A program made the translations under genes and the position numbers. This document shows positions 23,296-31,702 of a stretch of DNA of 32,530 nt, one piece after another. Source of the DNA: Gemmataceae bacterium (lineage in GTDB: Bacteria; Planctomycetota; Planctomycetia; Gemmatales; Gemmataceae); assembly GCA_003136315.1 (NCBI GenBank), contig PLDW01000095.1, positions 61,988-94,517 of the forward strand. The letters run 5' to 3'. The notes beneath the pieces were generated by a model, which was not told the origin of the DNA, did no database searches, and was given only the letters and a program-made list of their open reading frames with translations. Every line of letters begins with the position of its first letter. Positions within the stretch are counted from its first letter, which is position 1.

Positions 23296-23985
23296 TCAGG
23301 GCATCTCGAACGCCTCGCGAATGGCCCGGTAGCACTCACACGTTGCCTCTTCCAGCGCTGCCCGGTCGAGGATTTTCACCTTCCCGTGTCGGTAGGTGAT
23401 GATCCCGGCGCTCTGGAGGGATGCAGCTGTCACCGAGACTGTCGCTCGCCGCACGCCGAGCATCGTGGAAAGGAACTCGTGGGTGAGCGGGAATTCTTCT
23501 CTCCCGGCCCCATCGTGGCACCTCAGCAACCAGCGGGCGCACCGCTCATCGACCGAGTGCAGGGCATTGCAGGCAGTCAGCCGTGCGGATGCGGTCAGTG
23601 TGGCCCGGAGGTAGCCATACACCACATCCCGAAGCGCTCGGCTCTGTGCCACCTCGGCGGTAAACTCAGCAGCCGATAGCCTTCGGCACTCAGCCGGAGG
23701 AATCTGGCAGAACACCTGCTCGGAGCTATCGTTCGCTCCGAGGCAAGATGCCACCCCGATCATCCCCTCACTGCTGATGGCGGCCGCCTCGGCGTTCTGC
23801 CCGTCAGTCATGAGGACGACGGCGGAAAGGATTCCAGAGCGTGGAAAGTAGACGTAGTCGATCAGGCCGCCGGCAGGGTAGAGTAGACCCTTGTGTCCGA
23901 ATGTGACATCGGTCATGCGGGCGGTGAGGCGGCTGAAGTCGGCGGGAGGCAATGCGGCCAGAAGCCGGTTTTCCGGGGGAGGCAT
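23296..23985 (-). CDS. Crp/Fnr-family transcription regulator
   Basis: A 229-residue regulator. Residues about 5-120 form a cyclic-nucleotide-binding-type beta barrel (IDYVYFPRSGILSAVVLMTDGQ), and the C-terminal domain is a Crp-type winged helix with the recognition region LTHEFLSTMLGVRRATVSVTAASLQSAGIITYRHGKVKILD. The barrel lacks the classical cAMP-binding arginine/serine motif as far as I can see, and has no Fnr-type N-terminal cysteine cluster, so the ligand is unknown. Proteins of this shape, often annotated as Crp/Fnr, are common in planctomycetes beside stress genes. Its neighbours, a receiver and a Tat-exported dehydrogenase, suggest stress or redox control. Operator-like dyads lie just past its 3' end. 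Confidence 0.92.
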   Translation of the reverse strand: MPPPENRLLAALPPADFSRLTARMTDVTFGHKGLLYPAGGLIDYVYFPRSGILSAVVLMTDGQNAEAAAISSEGMIGVASCLGANDSSEQVFCQIPPAECRRLSAAEFTAEVAQSRALRDVVYGYLRATLTASARLTACNALHSVDERCARWLLRCHDGAGREEFPLTHEFLSTMLGVRRATVSVTAASLQSAGIITYRHGKVKILDRAALEEATCECYRAIREAFEMP

Positions 23986-24145
23986 GGTGGCACTCGCGGT
24001 AGCAGTCCGGCTAAGCGGACGTTAGGCGCGAGGTGCCGAAGGCAACTGGGGCGGGTAACGTGACGGTATTCTATGCGGGCGGCCGGAGTTCGCGCCATTC
24101 GCTACTTGCGATCGCTCGATGACCGAAGGCGGATTCGCAGTGAAA

Positions 24146-24177
24146 GGACCGACGGCCAGAGAGCGGGCCGTCGGTCC
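24146..24177 (-). terminator. Probable terminator of the dehydrogenase gene
   Basis: Perfect 12-bp GC-rich arms (24146-24157 and 24166-24177) flank an 8-base loop. Read on the minus strand the stem is followed by TTTCACT. It lies about 50 bases past the stop of the short-chain dehydrogenase, where a terminator is expected. The T-tract is short, so the call is moderate. Confidence 0.6.
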
Positions 24178-24227
24178 CTGGTTCTTCCAACCCTTCGCTT
24201 CCTTGGGTTGTTGATCACAGCACAGAT

Positions 24228-25259
24228 TCAAAAAGGAGAAGTTCCACCTGTATTCCCGAAGACTTCGCCAGTGACATAGCTGGCTTCTGAGGAGGCAAGC
24301 AGGACGTAGGTCGGCGCGATTTCCGCCGGCTGGCCGGGCCGTCCCAGCGGGGACTTGGCTCCGAATGTCTCAAGCGACTCCTGGGGCTGTCCTCCACTCG
24401 GCTGGAGTGGGGTCCAGAACGGCCCGGGGGCGACCGCATTCACTCTGATACCTTTCTCGGCCAATTGTTTCGCCAGGCTCTTGGTGAAGTTCACGATGCA
24501 CGCTTTCGTCTGCGCGTAGTCGAGCAGGTTGGGTGACGGCTCGTAGGCCTGGATCGACGCGGTGTTGATGATCGCAGCCCCGGCAGGCAGGTGCTGCAAA
24601 GCGGCCTTGGTGATCCAGAACATCGCGTACACGTTGGTCTTGAAGGTGGCATCGAATTGCTCGGTCGTGATGTCAGCGATCGATGGCTGGGCCACCTGCT
24701 TGCCCGCATTGTTGACCAGGATGTCGAGTCCCCCGAGGCCCTGAACGGCGGTTTCGACGAGTTTACGACAGAATGCCTCGTCCCGGATGTCCCCGGGTAG
24801 TGCCAGGGCCTTGCGACCCTCCGCCCGGATCAGTTCGATGACCTCCTTTGCGTCCGACTCCTCGACGGGCAGGTACCCGATCGCGACGTCTGCCCCTTCC
24901 CGGGCAAAGGCGATCGCAGCGGCCCGGCCGATTCCCGAGTCGCCGCCGGTGATGAGCGCTCGGCGGCCAGCGAGCCGGCCGGACCCCTTATAGCTCTTCT
25001 CGCCGTGGTCGGGACGTGGATCCATCTTCGAGGCAAGGCCAGGCGGTTCCTGAGGTTGCCGCTTGAAGGGCGGCTTCGGGTACAGGTTGCGAGGGTCTTG
25101 CAGGGTGGTTGCCTTTGCCTCACCAGCAGCCCCACCGTTTTTGTATTGTGCGACTACGGGAAAACTGGTCGCCAAGAGGACAGGCGCAGCTACAAGTCCG
25201 GCCCCCGTCTGCATTGCGTGGCGGCGCGAAGGCTTCTCGGCGGAGTCATTTGCTCTCAT
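24228..25259 (-). CDS. Tat-exported short-chain dehydrogenase (YghA-like)
   Basis: A 343-residue SDR oxidoreductase. The start at 25259 has GGGAGAAG upstream and places the twin-arginine motif SRRHAMQ at 11-17 before a hydrophobic stretch ([10 protein letters not shown]), so export by Tat is likely. The SDR core has TGGDSGIG (104-111), NNAG (183-186), S235, Y248 and K252 in YAQTK. The lead-in [19 protein letters not shown] is typical of the YghA / general-stress-protein-39 branch, NADP-dependent aldehyde or glucose dehydrogenases. The frame is open upstream to 25460, but that part has no family resemblance. An exported version is odd, since NADP(H) is cytoplasmic; Tat export of a cofactor-loaded enzyme would explain it. 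Confidence 0.9.
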   Translation of the reverse strand: MRANDSAEKPSRRHAMQTGAGLVAAPVLLATSFPVVAQYKNGGAAGEAKATTLQDPRNLYPKPPFKRQPQEPPGLASKMDPRPDHGEKSYKGSGRLAGRRALITGGDSGIGRAAAIAFAREGADVAIGYLPVEESDAKEVIELIRAEGRKALALPGDIRDEAFCRKLVETAVQGLGGLDILVNNAGKQVAQPSIADITTEQFDATFKTNVYAMFWITKAALQHLPAGAAIINTASIQAYEPSPNLLDYAQTKACIVNFTKSLAKQLAEKGIRVNAVAPGPFWTPLQPSGGQPQESLETFGAKSPLGRPGQPAEIAPTYVLLASSEASYVTGEVFGNTGGTSPF

Positions 25260-25593
25260 AACGCTTCTCCCTGGGAGTGAAAAGAAGGACGAGGACCATG
25301 AACACTCCGCAATAGCTGTGCCTGACAGGAGCGGTATTGACGGAAGCCCAACAGAGTTGTTGGCTGGACATGGATGTTCGTTCCGATAGTGGGTGTCTTT
25401 CCCCAGGACATTCGCAGCCGGGATCAGATACGGCTGCGGTGGATTGGGGATGAGGTGCAAACTGTGTGCCTTCAGGATGATCCCAGGCTACCTGCCAGAG
25501 TTATTCCCTGGTGACAATCGGAGAACAAATCCGTGATATAGAGGAGGTTGGCGATAGCAATACGGCGGCCTGCATGCGCAATTCATCGATCAG
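25260..25593. other. Intergenic region upstream of the dehydrogenase
   Basis: No gene supported. Past the stop of the pseudogene at 25594 the same minus-strand frame stays readable for about 30 codons (LIDELRMQAAVLL), hinting that the TAA there might be a nonsense mutation in a longer ancestral gene. The remainder should hold the minus-strand promoter of the dehydrogenase; no clear -35/-10 pair was found. Confidence 0.4.
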
Positions 25594-26195
25594 TTAGAGT
25601 CGTTCTTCCGACAGTCGTGCCAACTCCTGCCCTTGGTCTTCGACCTGGCGACGGAGGCGCCCCTTGTCGATGGCCGACTGCACGGCCTGTTGAAGGTGGT
25701 CGCTGTTGAGCCCCTTGATCAGGTAGTCCTCTGTGCCCTCCTTCATGGCCTGGACGGCAATGGCCTCGTTGCCGTGGCCCGTGAGCATGATAACGGTCAC
25801 TCTAGCCCCGCCAGAATCGGCGCGCAATCGTGCGAGGAACTCCAGCCCATCCAGGTCCGGGAGTTGATAATCGAGGAGGTGTCCTTCCGCAGACCAGTTA
25901 CCTCCTGGCCGATACCGATGATCTTCCGTTGTCCAGTCTCTCGGTAGTTCCTGAGGTATCCGTCGTGTTCGTGCCTGTACGGCTCGGGCATGAGCATCTT
26001 GACGTTCTTCCCGAGAACCTCGGTGGCTGAGTAACCGAACAGCTTCTCCGCTGCCGGGTTCACCGACTCGACATTGCCCAACTCGTCAATTGTGATGATC
26101 GCGTCCACAGCCGCGTCGAGTATGGCACGAGTCCGGGCTTCGCTCTCAAGAAGTGCCTGTTCGGCGGGTGTGCGGACGATCAGATCTTCTCTCAC
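25594..26195 (-). pseudogene. PAS-sensor / response-regulator deletion fusion
   Basis: The frame from 26195 encodes a FixL-like PAS domain (RAILDAAVDAIITIDELGNV, NPAAEKLFGYSATEVLGKNV, LMPEPYRHEHDGYLRNY, GQEVTGLRKD). At about 25880, where PAS sensors continue with G-S, the frame becomes nonsense. In the next frame the second half of a receiver domain begins: LLDYQLPDLDGLEFLARLR, then MLTGHGNEAIAVQAMKEG, EDYLIKG and a coiled tail ending LARLSEERL. The first part of the receiver (acidic pair) and the rest of the PAS protein (kinase) are missing. The simplest history is a deletion joining two signalling genes out of frame. It might still yield a free PAS protein of 132 residues. Confidence 0.75.
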
Positions 26196-26775
26196 GTTGC
26201 GATTTCTCCGCGAGTTAAGCCTCCATCCACTCTGTTCGATGCATGTCCACTGGCAAGGGAGTTATTACAATCGTATGTGTGGCCCAAAATTCCCAGTGGA
26301 AGCACGACTTGCCAGGGTGTAGAGTGCGGCAAAAGAAATGCCGCAGAGTACCGCGCGAACGAGAAAGCAAGGAGTTCTGCTCAGCCATATTCCCAAAGCT
26401 AAGGATCTACCAAAGTTGTGATCCCTTCAAGAGCCAGGGAAAATCGGTCAGGATACCGGCAGGATTCTGATCTCGCAATTTTCGCTCATAAAATCACAAT
26501 CCGTTATCCAGGAACCCGTTGAGACTGTCGCATCTCTGGAAAGACGATTGGACATATATACGATAGGGCGAGGCCCTGCCAAGCGTCACCACCCTCACGC
26601 TCGGCGGTAGCCTCGCCCTCTCGTTAGGCCGATGATCGCTCCGGGAATGAGACAGCCTCTGCGGGTTCCTGGATAAGAAGGAAAGGAGAGCCTCGTACGC
26701 CCGAGTGTCTATCTAACCGTGATCCGCAGATGCGACACAGCGACTGGGTTTATGGAGTAGGATCAATTCGATCGC
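26196..26775. other. Intergenic region with a dispersed repeat
   Basis: No gene supported over about 580 bases between the PAS pseudogene and the DUF1501 gene. The first 350 bases hold nothing I recognise. The dispersed repeat at 26549-26675 occupies most of the rest and ends about 100 bases before the DUF1501 stop. Confidence 0.5.
26549..26675. repeat. Dispersed ~130-bp repeat, copy 2
   Basis: Second copy of the element at 14970-15103, same orientation. It contains CGAGGC and GCCTCG arms (GGGCGAGGC near 26577 with GCCTCGCCC near 26610) that form an internal stem, and ends GCGGGTTCCTGGATAAG. The two copies differ by scattered substitutions and small indels, so they are old copies of a family. 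Confidence 0.8.
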
Positions 26776-28281
26776 TCAGGCGATGATTTCGGTGATCGGC
26801 CGTCCCCGTTCCATCTCAAGCCGTTTCCGGCCCGGGATCTCCAGCCTCTGCGGGTCGAGCCCGAGGAGGTGAAGCACGGTCGCGTGAATGTCAGTCACAT
26901 AATGCCGGTTCTCGGCTGCATGGAACCCCAGTTCGTCGGTCGCACCGTGGACCATACCGCCCTTGATTCCGCCGCCGGCCAGCCAGGCCGAGAAGCCGTA
27001 GATGTGGTGGTCCCGACCGCGGAGTTCCTCGGCATCGCTTTCCCCATCCGGCCGGGGTTCGAGGTTCGGGGTCCGTCCGAATTCCGTTGCCCAGACCACC
27101 AGCGTGCTGTCGAGCATGCCCCGCCGCTTCAGGTCAGAGAGCAAGCCGGCGATGGGCCGATCAACCTCTTTGCAACGCCGACTCGTGTTCTTGCGCAACT
27201 CCTGGTGACAGTCCCATAGCCCGTTGTCATCGTCGGCCGCACCACCGTGATAGATCTGGACAAACCGGACCCCCCGCTCCACCAACCTCCGGGCGACCAG
27301 GCATTGCCGTCCGAACGGCCGAGTGATCGGGTCGTTCAGCCCGTACAAATCCTGGGTCTCTCGGGTCTCGTCGGCGAGATTGACGATCTTGGGGAATGAC
27401 CCCTGCATCCGAAAGGCTAGCTCATACGCCTTGATCCGGGCCTGGAGGGCCGGATCGGCCGGATACTCGACCGCCGCCAGGCGGTTGAGTTCCCCGACTA
27501 ACTCGAACTCGGCCCGCTGGGCTTCGCGGGACTGGGCAGGCCCCTGGGGCGGGTACGGGACGGCCCGGTCCGGTTCAACCTCGACGGGCACCCCGTCGTG
27601 TTCCGGTCCAAGATAGCTGGCCTGGTGAGAGGCATAGCCGCCGCCGAAGTCGCTTGGCGGCCGGCCCATCACGACGAACTTTGGGAGATCCTGGTTGAGC
27701 GTCCCGAGTCCGTAATGGGTCCACGACCCGATGCAGGGTTCACGTCCATCAATGATGATCTTGCCGGTGTGAAACAACATCTGCGAGGTGTGGCTAAAAT
27801 CCGTCGTCCACAGGGAGCGGACAACGGCCATATCGTCAACGCAGCCCCCGACGTGGGGGAACCAGTCGCAGACCTCGGTCCCGCACTCGCCGCGTTTTTG
27901 GAACTTGACCTGCGGTTGCAGGATTCGCGTGTTCAGCCGGGCTTGCCCGGCGAATACGCGGAAATTCTTCGTCACCCGCGGGGTCGTGAGGACTCCGGTG
28001 TAGGGGGTCTCGGCAATCGTCTTGTCGGCGAACTTGTGCAGCGCGGGCTTGGGGTCGAAGGTCTCGATGTGGCTCGCCCCGCCAATCATGAACAACCAGA
28101 TCACGCTCTTTGCCTTGGCCTGGGGTGCGGCCCCGTCCGCCGATGAGGGTACCGCACGGGCGACCCCGTCCTCGAACAGCATGGCCCCAAGGACCGTCCC
28201 GGTGAACCCCATTCCGAGATCGGCCAGGAACTGACGCCGCCCGATGAGGGGAGAAGCCGGGAAACGAGAGACCGAATTCAT
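26776..28281 (-). CDS. DUF1501 family Tat-exported protein
   Basis: A 501-residue member of the planctomycete DUF1501 family (alkaline-phosphatase/sulfatase-like fold). The start at 28281 has AGGAGAG upstream and places the twin-arginine motif GRRQFLADLG at 14-23. Recognisable family segments are VIWLFMIGGASHIETFDPKP, FSHTSQMLFHTGK, RPFGRQCLVARRLVERGVRFVQIYHGG and VVWATEFGRTPN. It lies downstream of the PSD1/cytochrome gene on the same strand, the standard pairing in planctomycetes. The pair is thought to act outside the cytoplasm, possibly in polysaccharide breakdown, but its biochemical role is not established. An upstream in-frame start at 28320 is less likely. Confidence 0.95.
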   Translation of the reverse strand: MNSVSRFPASPLIGRRQFLADLGMGFTGTVLGAMLFEDGVARAVPSSADGAAPQAKAKSVIWLFMIGGASHIETFDPKPALHKFADKTIAETPYTGVLTTPRVTKNFRVFAGQARLNTRILQPQVKFQKRGECGTEVCDWFPHVGGCVDDMAVVRSLWTTDFSHTSQMLFHTGKIIIDGREPCIGSWTHYGLGTLNQDLPKFVVMGRPPSDFGGGYASHQASYLGPEHDGVPVEVEPDRAVPYPPQGPAQSREAQRAEFELVGELNRLAAVEYPADPALQARIKAYELAFRMQGSFPKIVNLADETRETQDLYGLNDPITRPFGRQCLVARRLVERGVRFVQIYHGGAADDDNGLWDCHQELRKNTSRRCKEVDRPIAGLLSDLKRRGMLDSTLVVWATEFGRTPNLEPRPDGESDAEELRGRDHHIYGFSAWLAGGGIKGGMVHGATDELGFHAAENRHYVTDIHATVLHLLGLDPQRLEIPGRKRLEMERGRPITEIIA

Positions 28282-28607
28282 AAAGACTCTCCTAGTACTC
28301 CATCGCTGGGTTCGACGCATGAGAAGGCATAACAGCTTGTAGCCTTACCCCGACCAACCACGCAGGCTAAAGCCCCGTTCCGAGTCAGCCCTCGGTCGTC
28401 AATCGACCCCCCCCTGCCCCCCTTCGAAAGGGGGGGAGAAATCCTGCCGTTGCTCGACGCGTTTGAGGATCGGGGGCATGCTCATCCAGTCTCCCCACCT
28501 CCTTCTTTCTCCCCCCCTTTCGAAGGGGGGCAGGGGGGGTCTTGGGCTCAAGCCTGCGGCTGCAGGCACTTACGTAACATCCCCTCCACAAGGTGGCGCT
28601 GGAGAAC
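28282..28607. repeat. Gap with inverted GC-rich repeat pair
   Basis: Between the DUF1501 and PSD1 genes two copies of a 35-36-base element lie head to head, at 28405-28440 and 28507-28541, differing by one base in a C/G run. Each copy is itself a near-palindrome (CCCCCCTTCGAAAGGGGGG). The 66 bases between them code for nothing evident. The element resembles short palindromes common in bacterial intergenic DNA (recollection). Such a structure would separate expression of the two genes. Confidence 0.85.
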
Positions 28608-30959
28608 TCAGCGAACGGTGATGAAGTCGTTGTGGTTCAGGAGGGCATGGACGAGGTACTCGCGGGCGCGGGCGGCGGGGTCCGAGGCGGGGGTGACTGG
28701 AGGGAGTCGCTTTGCGACTCCGAGAACAAGTGGCAGGCCGATTACCCGCTTCAAAACCTCCGGATCAGGCGGAGCCGGGGGCAGAGGCGCAGGGAACGGG
28801 GTCAAACGACCGGGATTGGCGAGCAGTTTTTCCTGACGGACGAGGAACCCCTCGCAAGCGGCGACCTCCGCCTCTTCAGGTTGACGGCCAAGGACGTGTT
28901 CGAAGGCTGCGGTCACGAACGTGCGGGCTGCCAGCGGCGAGCGGCCGGCGTCCAACTGGTGGGCGATCCGGCGGGCCTGATACCAGGCGAACGCGCTGTT
29001 CTCCAGCGCCAGGGCCTGCTGCGGGATGATGCTCTCCTGGCGACGATAGCACTCCTCGACGCCAGGAGCGTCGAAGGTCACCAGGAACTCCATCTTGTCT
29101 TCGCGTGAGGACCGGTAATACAGGCTCCGCCGGGCGGAGTCGGTGCCCCGGGCAGGGTCGAGCGGCGGCCCGCCCGCGGTCAGGTCGAGCACTCCGCCCA
29201 GCCACAGTAACGAGTCACGAACCGCCTCCGATTCCATTCGCCGCGGATTCATCCGCCAGTAGAAGCGGTTGTCGGAATCGACCGCCAGGTTTTCCGCCGA
29301 CGCCTCGCGCAGGGACGACTGCATCCGGTAGGCAGCGGAAGTGACAATCAACCGGTGGATGTGCTTCATACTCCAGCCGTGGTCCATCAGGTCCACGGCC
29401 AGCCAGTCGAGCAGCGGTTGATGAGCGGGTGTTGGGGAGCGGGTGCCGAAATCGGCGACATTCTCCACCAGGGGCCGGCCGAAGTGCCGGGTCCAGATGT
29501 GGTTGACGGCGACCCGGGCAGTCAGCGGGTTCTGCCGGTCGCAGATCCAGCGGGCCAGGGCCAACCGTCGGCCCGTGCTCGCTGGTTCCTGGATCGGCTC
29601 GACCTGGAGAGTCGGACCACCGAGAGCCGCCGGGGTTCCCGGGGTGATCGGGGTGGTCTTGTCCGGGGTCTTCGGATCGCCGCGGACGAAGATCCAGGTC
29701 GGCTCGTTTGGGCGGCCGTCGTACGCGCGGGCGATTCCCGCAGCAATCACCTCGGCGACCGCCCCGGCGACCGCCCCGACACGGGCTCCGCTCTCGCAGG
29801 GGAGCGGGTCGGTGCGGATGTCGTGAGGCTCGAAGACGGCCCGAAATCGGTAGTACTCCTTCTGGGAGATTGGGTCGTATTTGTGGTCGTGGCACCGGGC
29901 GCACCCGATGGTGAGACCAAGGAATGCCTTGCCAGTGTGCTCAACAGTGTTGTTCAACCAGATGTTACGGTCGAGCTTGAACCAGTTTCGCACCAGGAAC
30001 CCGGTCGCCGCGAGAGATTCGAGGTCATCCGGAGCGACCTCATCCCCGGCGAGCATCTCGACGACCATGCGGTCGTAGCCCTTGTCGGCGTTGAGCGATC
30101 GGACGATCCAGTCGCGCCACCGCCAGATCTGGGCGTTGCCCCACCAGATGTCGCCCTTCGACTTGCGGCCGTCGGGGTCGCTGTAGCGCCAGATGTCCAT
30201 CCAGTGGCGCGCCCACCGCTCGCCATACTGCGGGCTGGCGAGGAGGCGGTCAACGGCCTTCTCGTAGGCGTCGGCCGACCCATCGGCCAGAAAGGCGTGG
30301 AGTTCGTCCGCCGTCGGTGGCAGGCCGATGAGGTCGAGGGTGACGCGACGGAGCAAGATCGCCGGGTCAGCAGGACGACTCGGGGTCAGCCCAAGCTTTT
30401 CGTGTTGGGCAGCCAGGAACGCATCGACCGGGTTGTGAGCCCAGTCTCCCCTCCGGACACCGGGAACCGGCGCTGCGATCGGTGGCTGGAACGCCCAGTG
30501 GCCGGCTACGGCCGGTTCGGCAGGGCCTGGGTCGTCGGCTGGTCCGGGCGCGCCGATGGCGATCCAGTCCCTGATGAGGGTGATCTCATCCTTCTTGAGC
30601 CGCTCGCCGGTCGGAGGCATACGCGGCAAATCTTCGGTCTGCCCCAGGACAGTGTTGAGGATGCTGTTTGCCGCGTCTCCGGGAACGATCACTGCCCCAC
30701 CATCGCCACCAGCCCGGATGCCTGCGAACGTATCCAGGCGGAGCCCGCCCTTGGGGGAGATCGGCCCATGACACCGGACGCACCGGGCGTCCAGGATCGG
30801 TTTGATGTCGCGAACGAAATCGACTGGAGGTGGCGTTTCTCCTCGGCGGTGCCTGCGTTTCTTCGACTTATGGTGGACGGCAGCCCCGACCGCCACAACC
30901 ACGCAGAGCCCGAGTATGGCGAGAATGATGTACCGGCGCCGGCCCAGGATCACCCTCAT
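28608..30959 (-). CDS. PSCyt1/PSCyt2/PSD1 cytochrome-type protein
   Basis: A 783-residue protein of the planctomycete cytochrome-C/DUF1549/DUF1553 family. The start at 30959 is preceded by GAGGG and gives a short N-terminus with one membrane helix (10-28). The PSCyt1 domain has the haem-binding CVRCH (60-64) and MPPTGERLKKDEITLIRDWI. PSCyt2 (DUF1549) contains NPVDAFLAAQHEKLGL and a second CxxCH, CARCH (353-357), in GCARCHDHKYDPI. PSD1 (DUF1553) contains LTARVAVNHIWTRHFGRPLV and YRMNPRRME-like WRMNPRRMESEAVRDSLLW. It is probably exported and anchored in the membrane. It is upstream of its usual partner, DUF1501. The electron acceptor and substrate are unknown. Confidence 0.95.
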   Translation of the reverse strand: MRVILGRRRYIILAILGLCVVVAVGAAVHHKSKKRRHRRGETPPPVDFVRDIKPILDARCVRCHGPISPKGGLRLDTFAGIRAGGDGGAVIVPGDAANSILNTVLGQTEDLPRMPPTGERLKKDEITLIRDWIAIGAPGPADDPGPAEPAVAGHWAFQPPIAAPVPGVRRGDWAHNPVDAFLAAQHEKLGLTPSRPADPAILLRRVTLDLIGLPPTADELHAFLADGSADAYEKAVDRLLASPQYGERWARHWMDIWRYSDPDGRKSKGDIWWGNAQIWRWRDWIVRSLNADKGYDRMVVEMLAGDEVAPDDLESLAATGFLVRNWFKLDRNIWLNNTVEHTGKAFLGLTIGCARCHDHKYDPISQKEYYRFRAVFEPHDIRTDPLPCESGARVGAVAGAVAEVIAAGIARAYDGRPNEPTWIFVRGDPKTPDKTTPITPGTPAALGGPTLQVEPIQEPASTGRRLALARWICDRQNPLTARVAVNHIWTRHFGRPLVENVADFGTRSPTPAHQPLLDWLAVDLMDHGWSMKHIHRLIVTSAAYRMQSSLREASAENLAVDSDNRFYWRMNPRRMESEAVRDSLLWLGGVLDLTAGGPPLDPARGTDSARRSLYYRSSREDKMEFLVTFDAPGVEECYRRQESIIPQQALALENSAFAWYQARRIAHQLDAGRSPLAARTFVTAAFEHVLGRQPEEAEVAACEGFLVRQEKLLANPGRLTPFPAPLPPAPPDPEVLKRVIGLPLVLGVAKRLPPVTPASDPAARAREYLVHALLNHNDFITVR

Positions 30960-31300
30960 CTCGATCCCTCTCGACCCGCTGCGACACCGACGGAAACCGC
31001 CGATGTCCGTCCCCCCACTACGGGGAACGGTCGCCGTCACACTTCCGTGGGCGGCACTGTGTAGCAAAAAGTCGGCGGCCAGGAAAGATCGGATGGGTCT
31101 CGGCCGAGGTCCGGAAGTGTCTTCTGATTCGCTGCTCGTCATCCCCGGGACTGGCGAGTGAACAGGACGATGGGGGGCATCAGAATTGGAGGCTGCCGAA
31201 TATCACCATCGCTAATACGCGAGTGGCTGCTCTGAATAAACCGCCACCCTGGCTTGGTCGATTCGTCCGATAAGTTCCGCTATGCTGTCCTCACGTTGAG

Positions 31301-31327
31301 GGCCACTTCCGATGGAGTGGTCTTTTT
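31301..31327 (+). terminator. Orphan intrinsic-terminator-like hairpin
   Basis: GGCCACT (31301-31307) pairs with AGTGGTC (31316-31322), with one G-U pair, around an 8-base loop, followed by TTTTT. No plus-strand gene is seen upstream, so it may end an unannotated small transcript. Confidence 0.5.
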
Positions 31328-31453
31328 CGTTTTCGACGCCTTTGGGTTTCGATCGGAAGGCAGCAATTGGGCTGGCGATCGAACAGGGTAACCGGCTCCG
31401 CATGCGCAGGGAACCGAGCCGATCCGGACCGGAGAGTGAGCCAGTCGGTGTGC

Positions 31454-31483
31454 TTGACTTTTGACCCCATAACGTGTTATAGC
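31454..31483 (+). promoter_or_regulatory. Probable promoter with overlapping palindrome
   Basis: TTGACT at 31454-31459, an 18-base spacer and TATAGC at 31478-31483. The -10 element overlaps a palindrome ATAAC-GT-GTTAT (31469-31480), a position suited to a repressor. The next ATG is at 31490, so the transcript would be nearly leaderless. Confidence 0.45.
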
Positions 31484-31489
31484 CAGGAA

Positions 31490-31702
31490 ATGAGTGACCC
31501 TGCTCCCACCGCCGAAACCCCAGCGTCCGTCGATCTGGCCGGTGCGATTGGCGCGACTGAAGGCATCTCGACCCAGTGCTTCACGGTTTATGTCCCGAAC
31601 AAGGACAAGAACGGCGCGAAATCGGGACGCGACCGAGTTCGATGGCGAGTTCTACCGCATCCGCCATTCGATTCGCCCCCTGCCGCAGGAGCGACAGCAT
31701 GA
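31490..31702 (+). CDS. Small protein with TVYVPNKDKNG motif, possibly frameshifted
   Basis: A 70-residue reading from 31490. The first 45 residues (ending CFTVYVPNKDKNGAK) look like a real domain; I recall similar N-termini (YVPxKDxxG) in small plasmid- or phage-associated proteins, not checked. After about 31620 this frame turns into low-quality Arg/Pro sequence, while another plus frame reads RDATEFDGEFYRIRHSIRPLPQE and ends at 31730. A frameshift near 31615-31625 is therefore likely, unless the sequence is in error. As read, its stop overlaps the next start as ATGA, indicating coupling. Confidence 0.5.
   Translation: MSDPAPTAETPASVDLAGAIGATEGISTQCFTVYVPNKDKNGAKSGRDRVRWRVLPHPPFDSPPAAGATA

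Larger units (their letters stand above)
30960..31489. other. Intergenic region with orphan terminator and promoter
   Basis: No gene supported. The part next to 30959 should hold the promoter of the minus-strand PSD1 gene. A plus-strand terminator-like hairpin at 31301-31327 has no plus-strand gene before it, and a plausible promoter for the following gene lies at 31454-31483. A small RNA or leader ending at the hairpin is possible. Confidence 0.45.

Noticed and set aside
29355..31064. Plus-strand open frame of 569 codons opposite the PSD1 gene
   Set aside because: It is antisense to a clearly recognisable PSCyt1/PSCyt2/PSD1 gene, has a composition typical of GC-rich frame shadows, and shows no domain motif.
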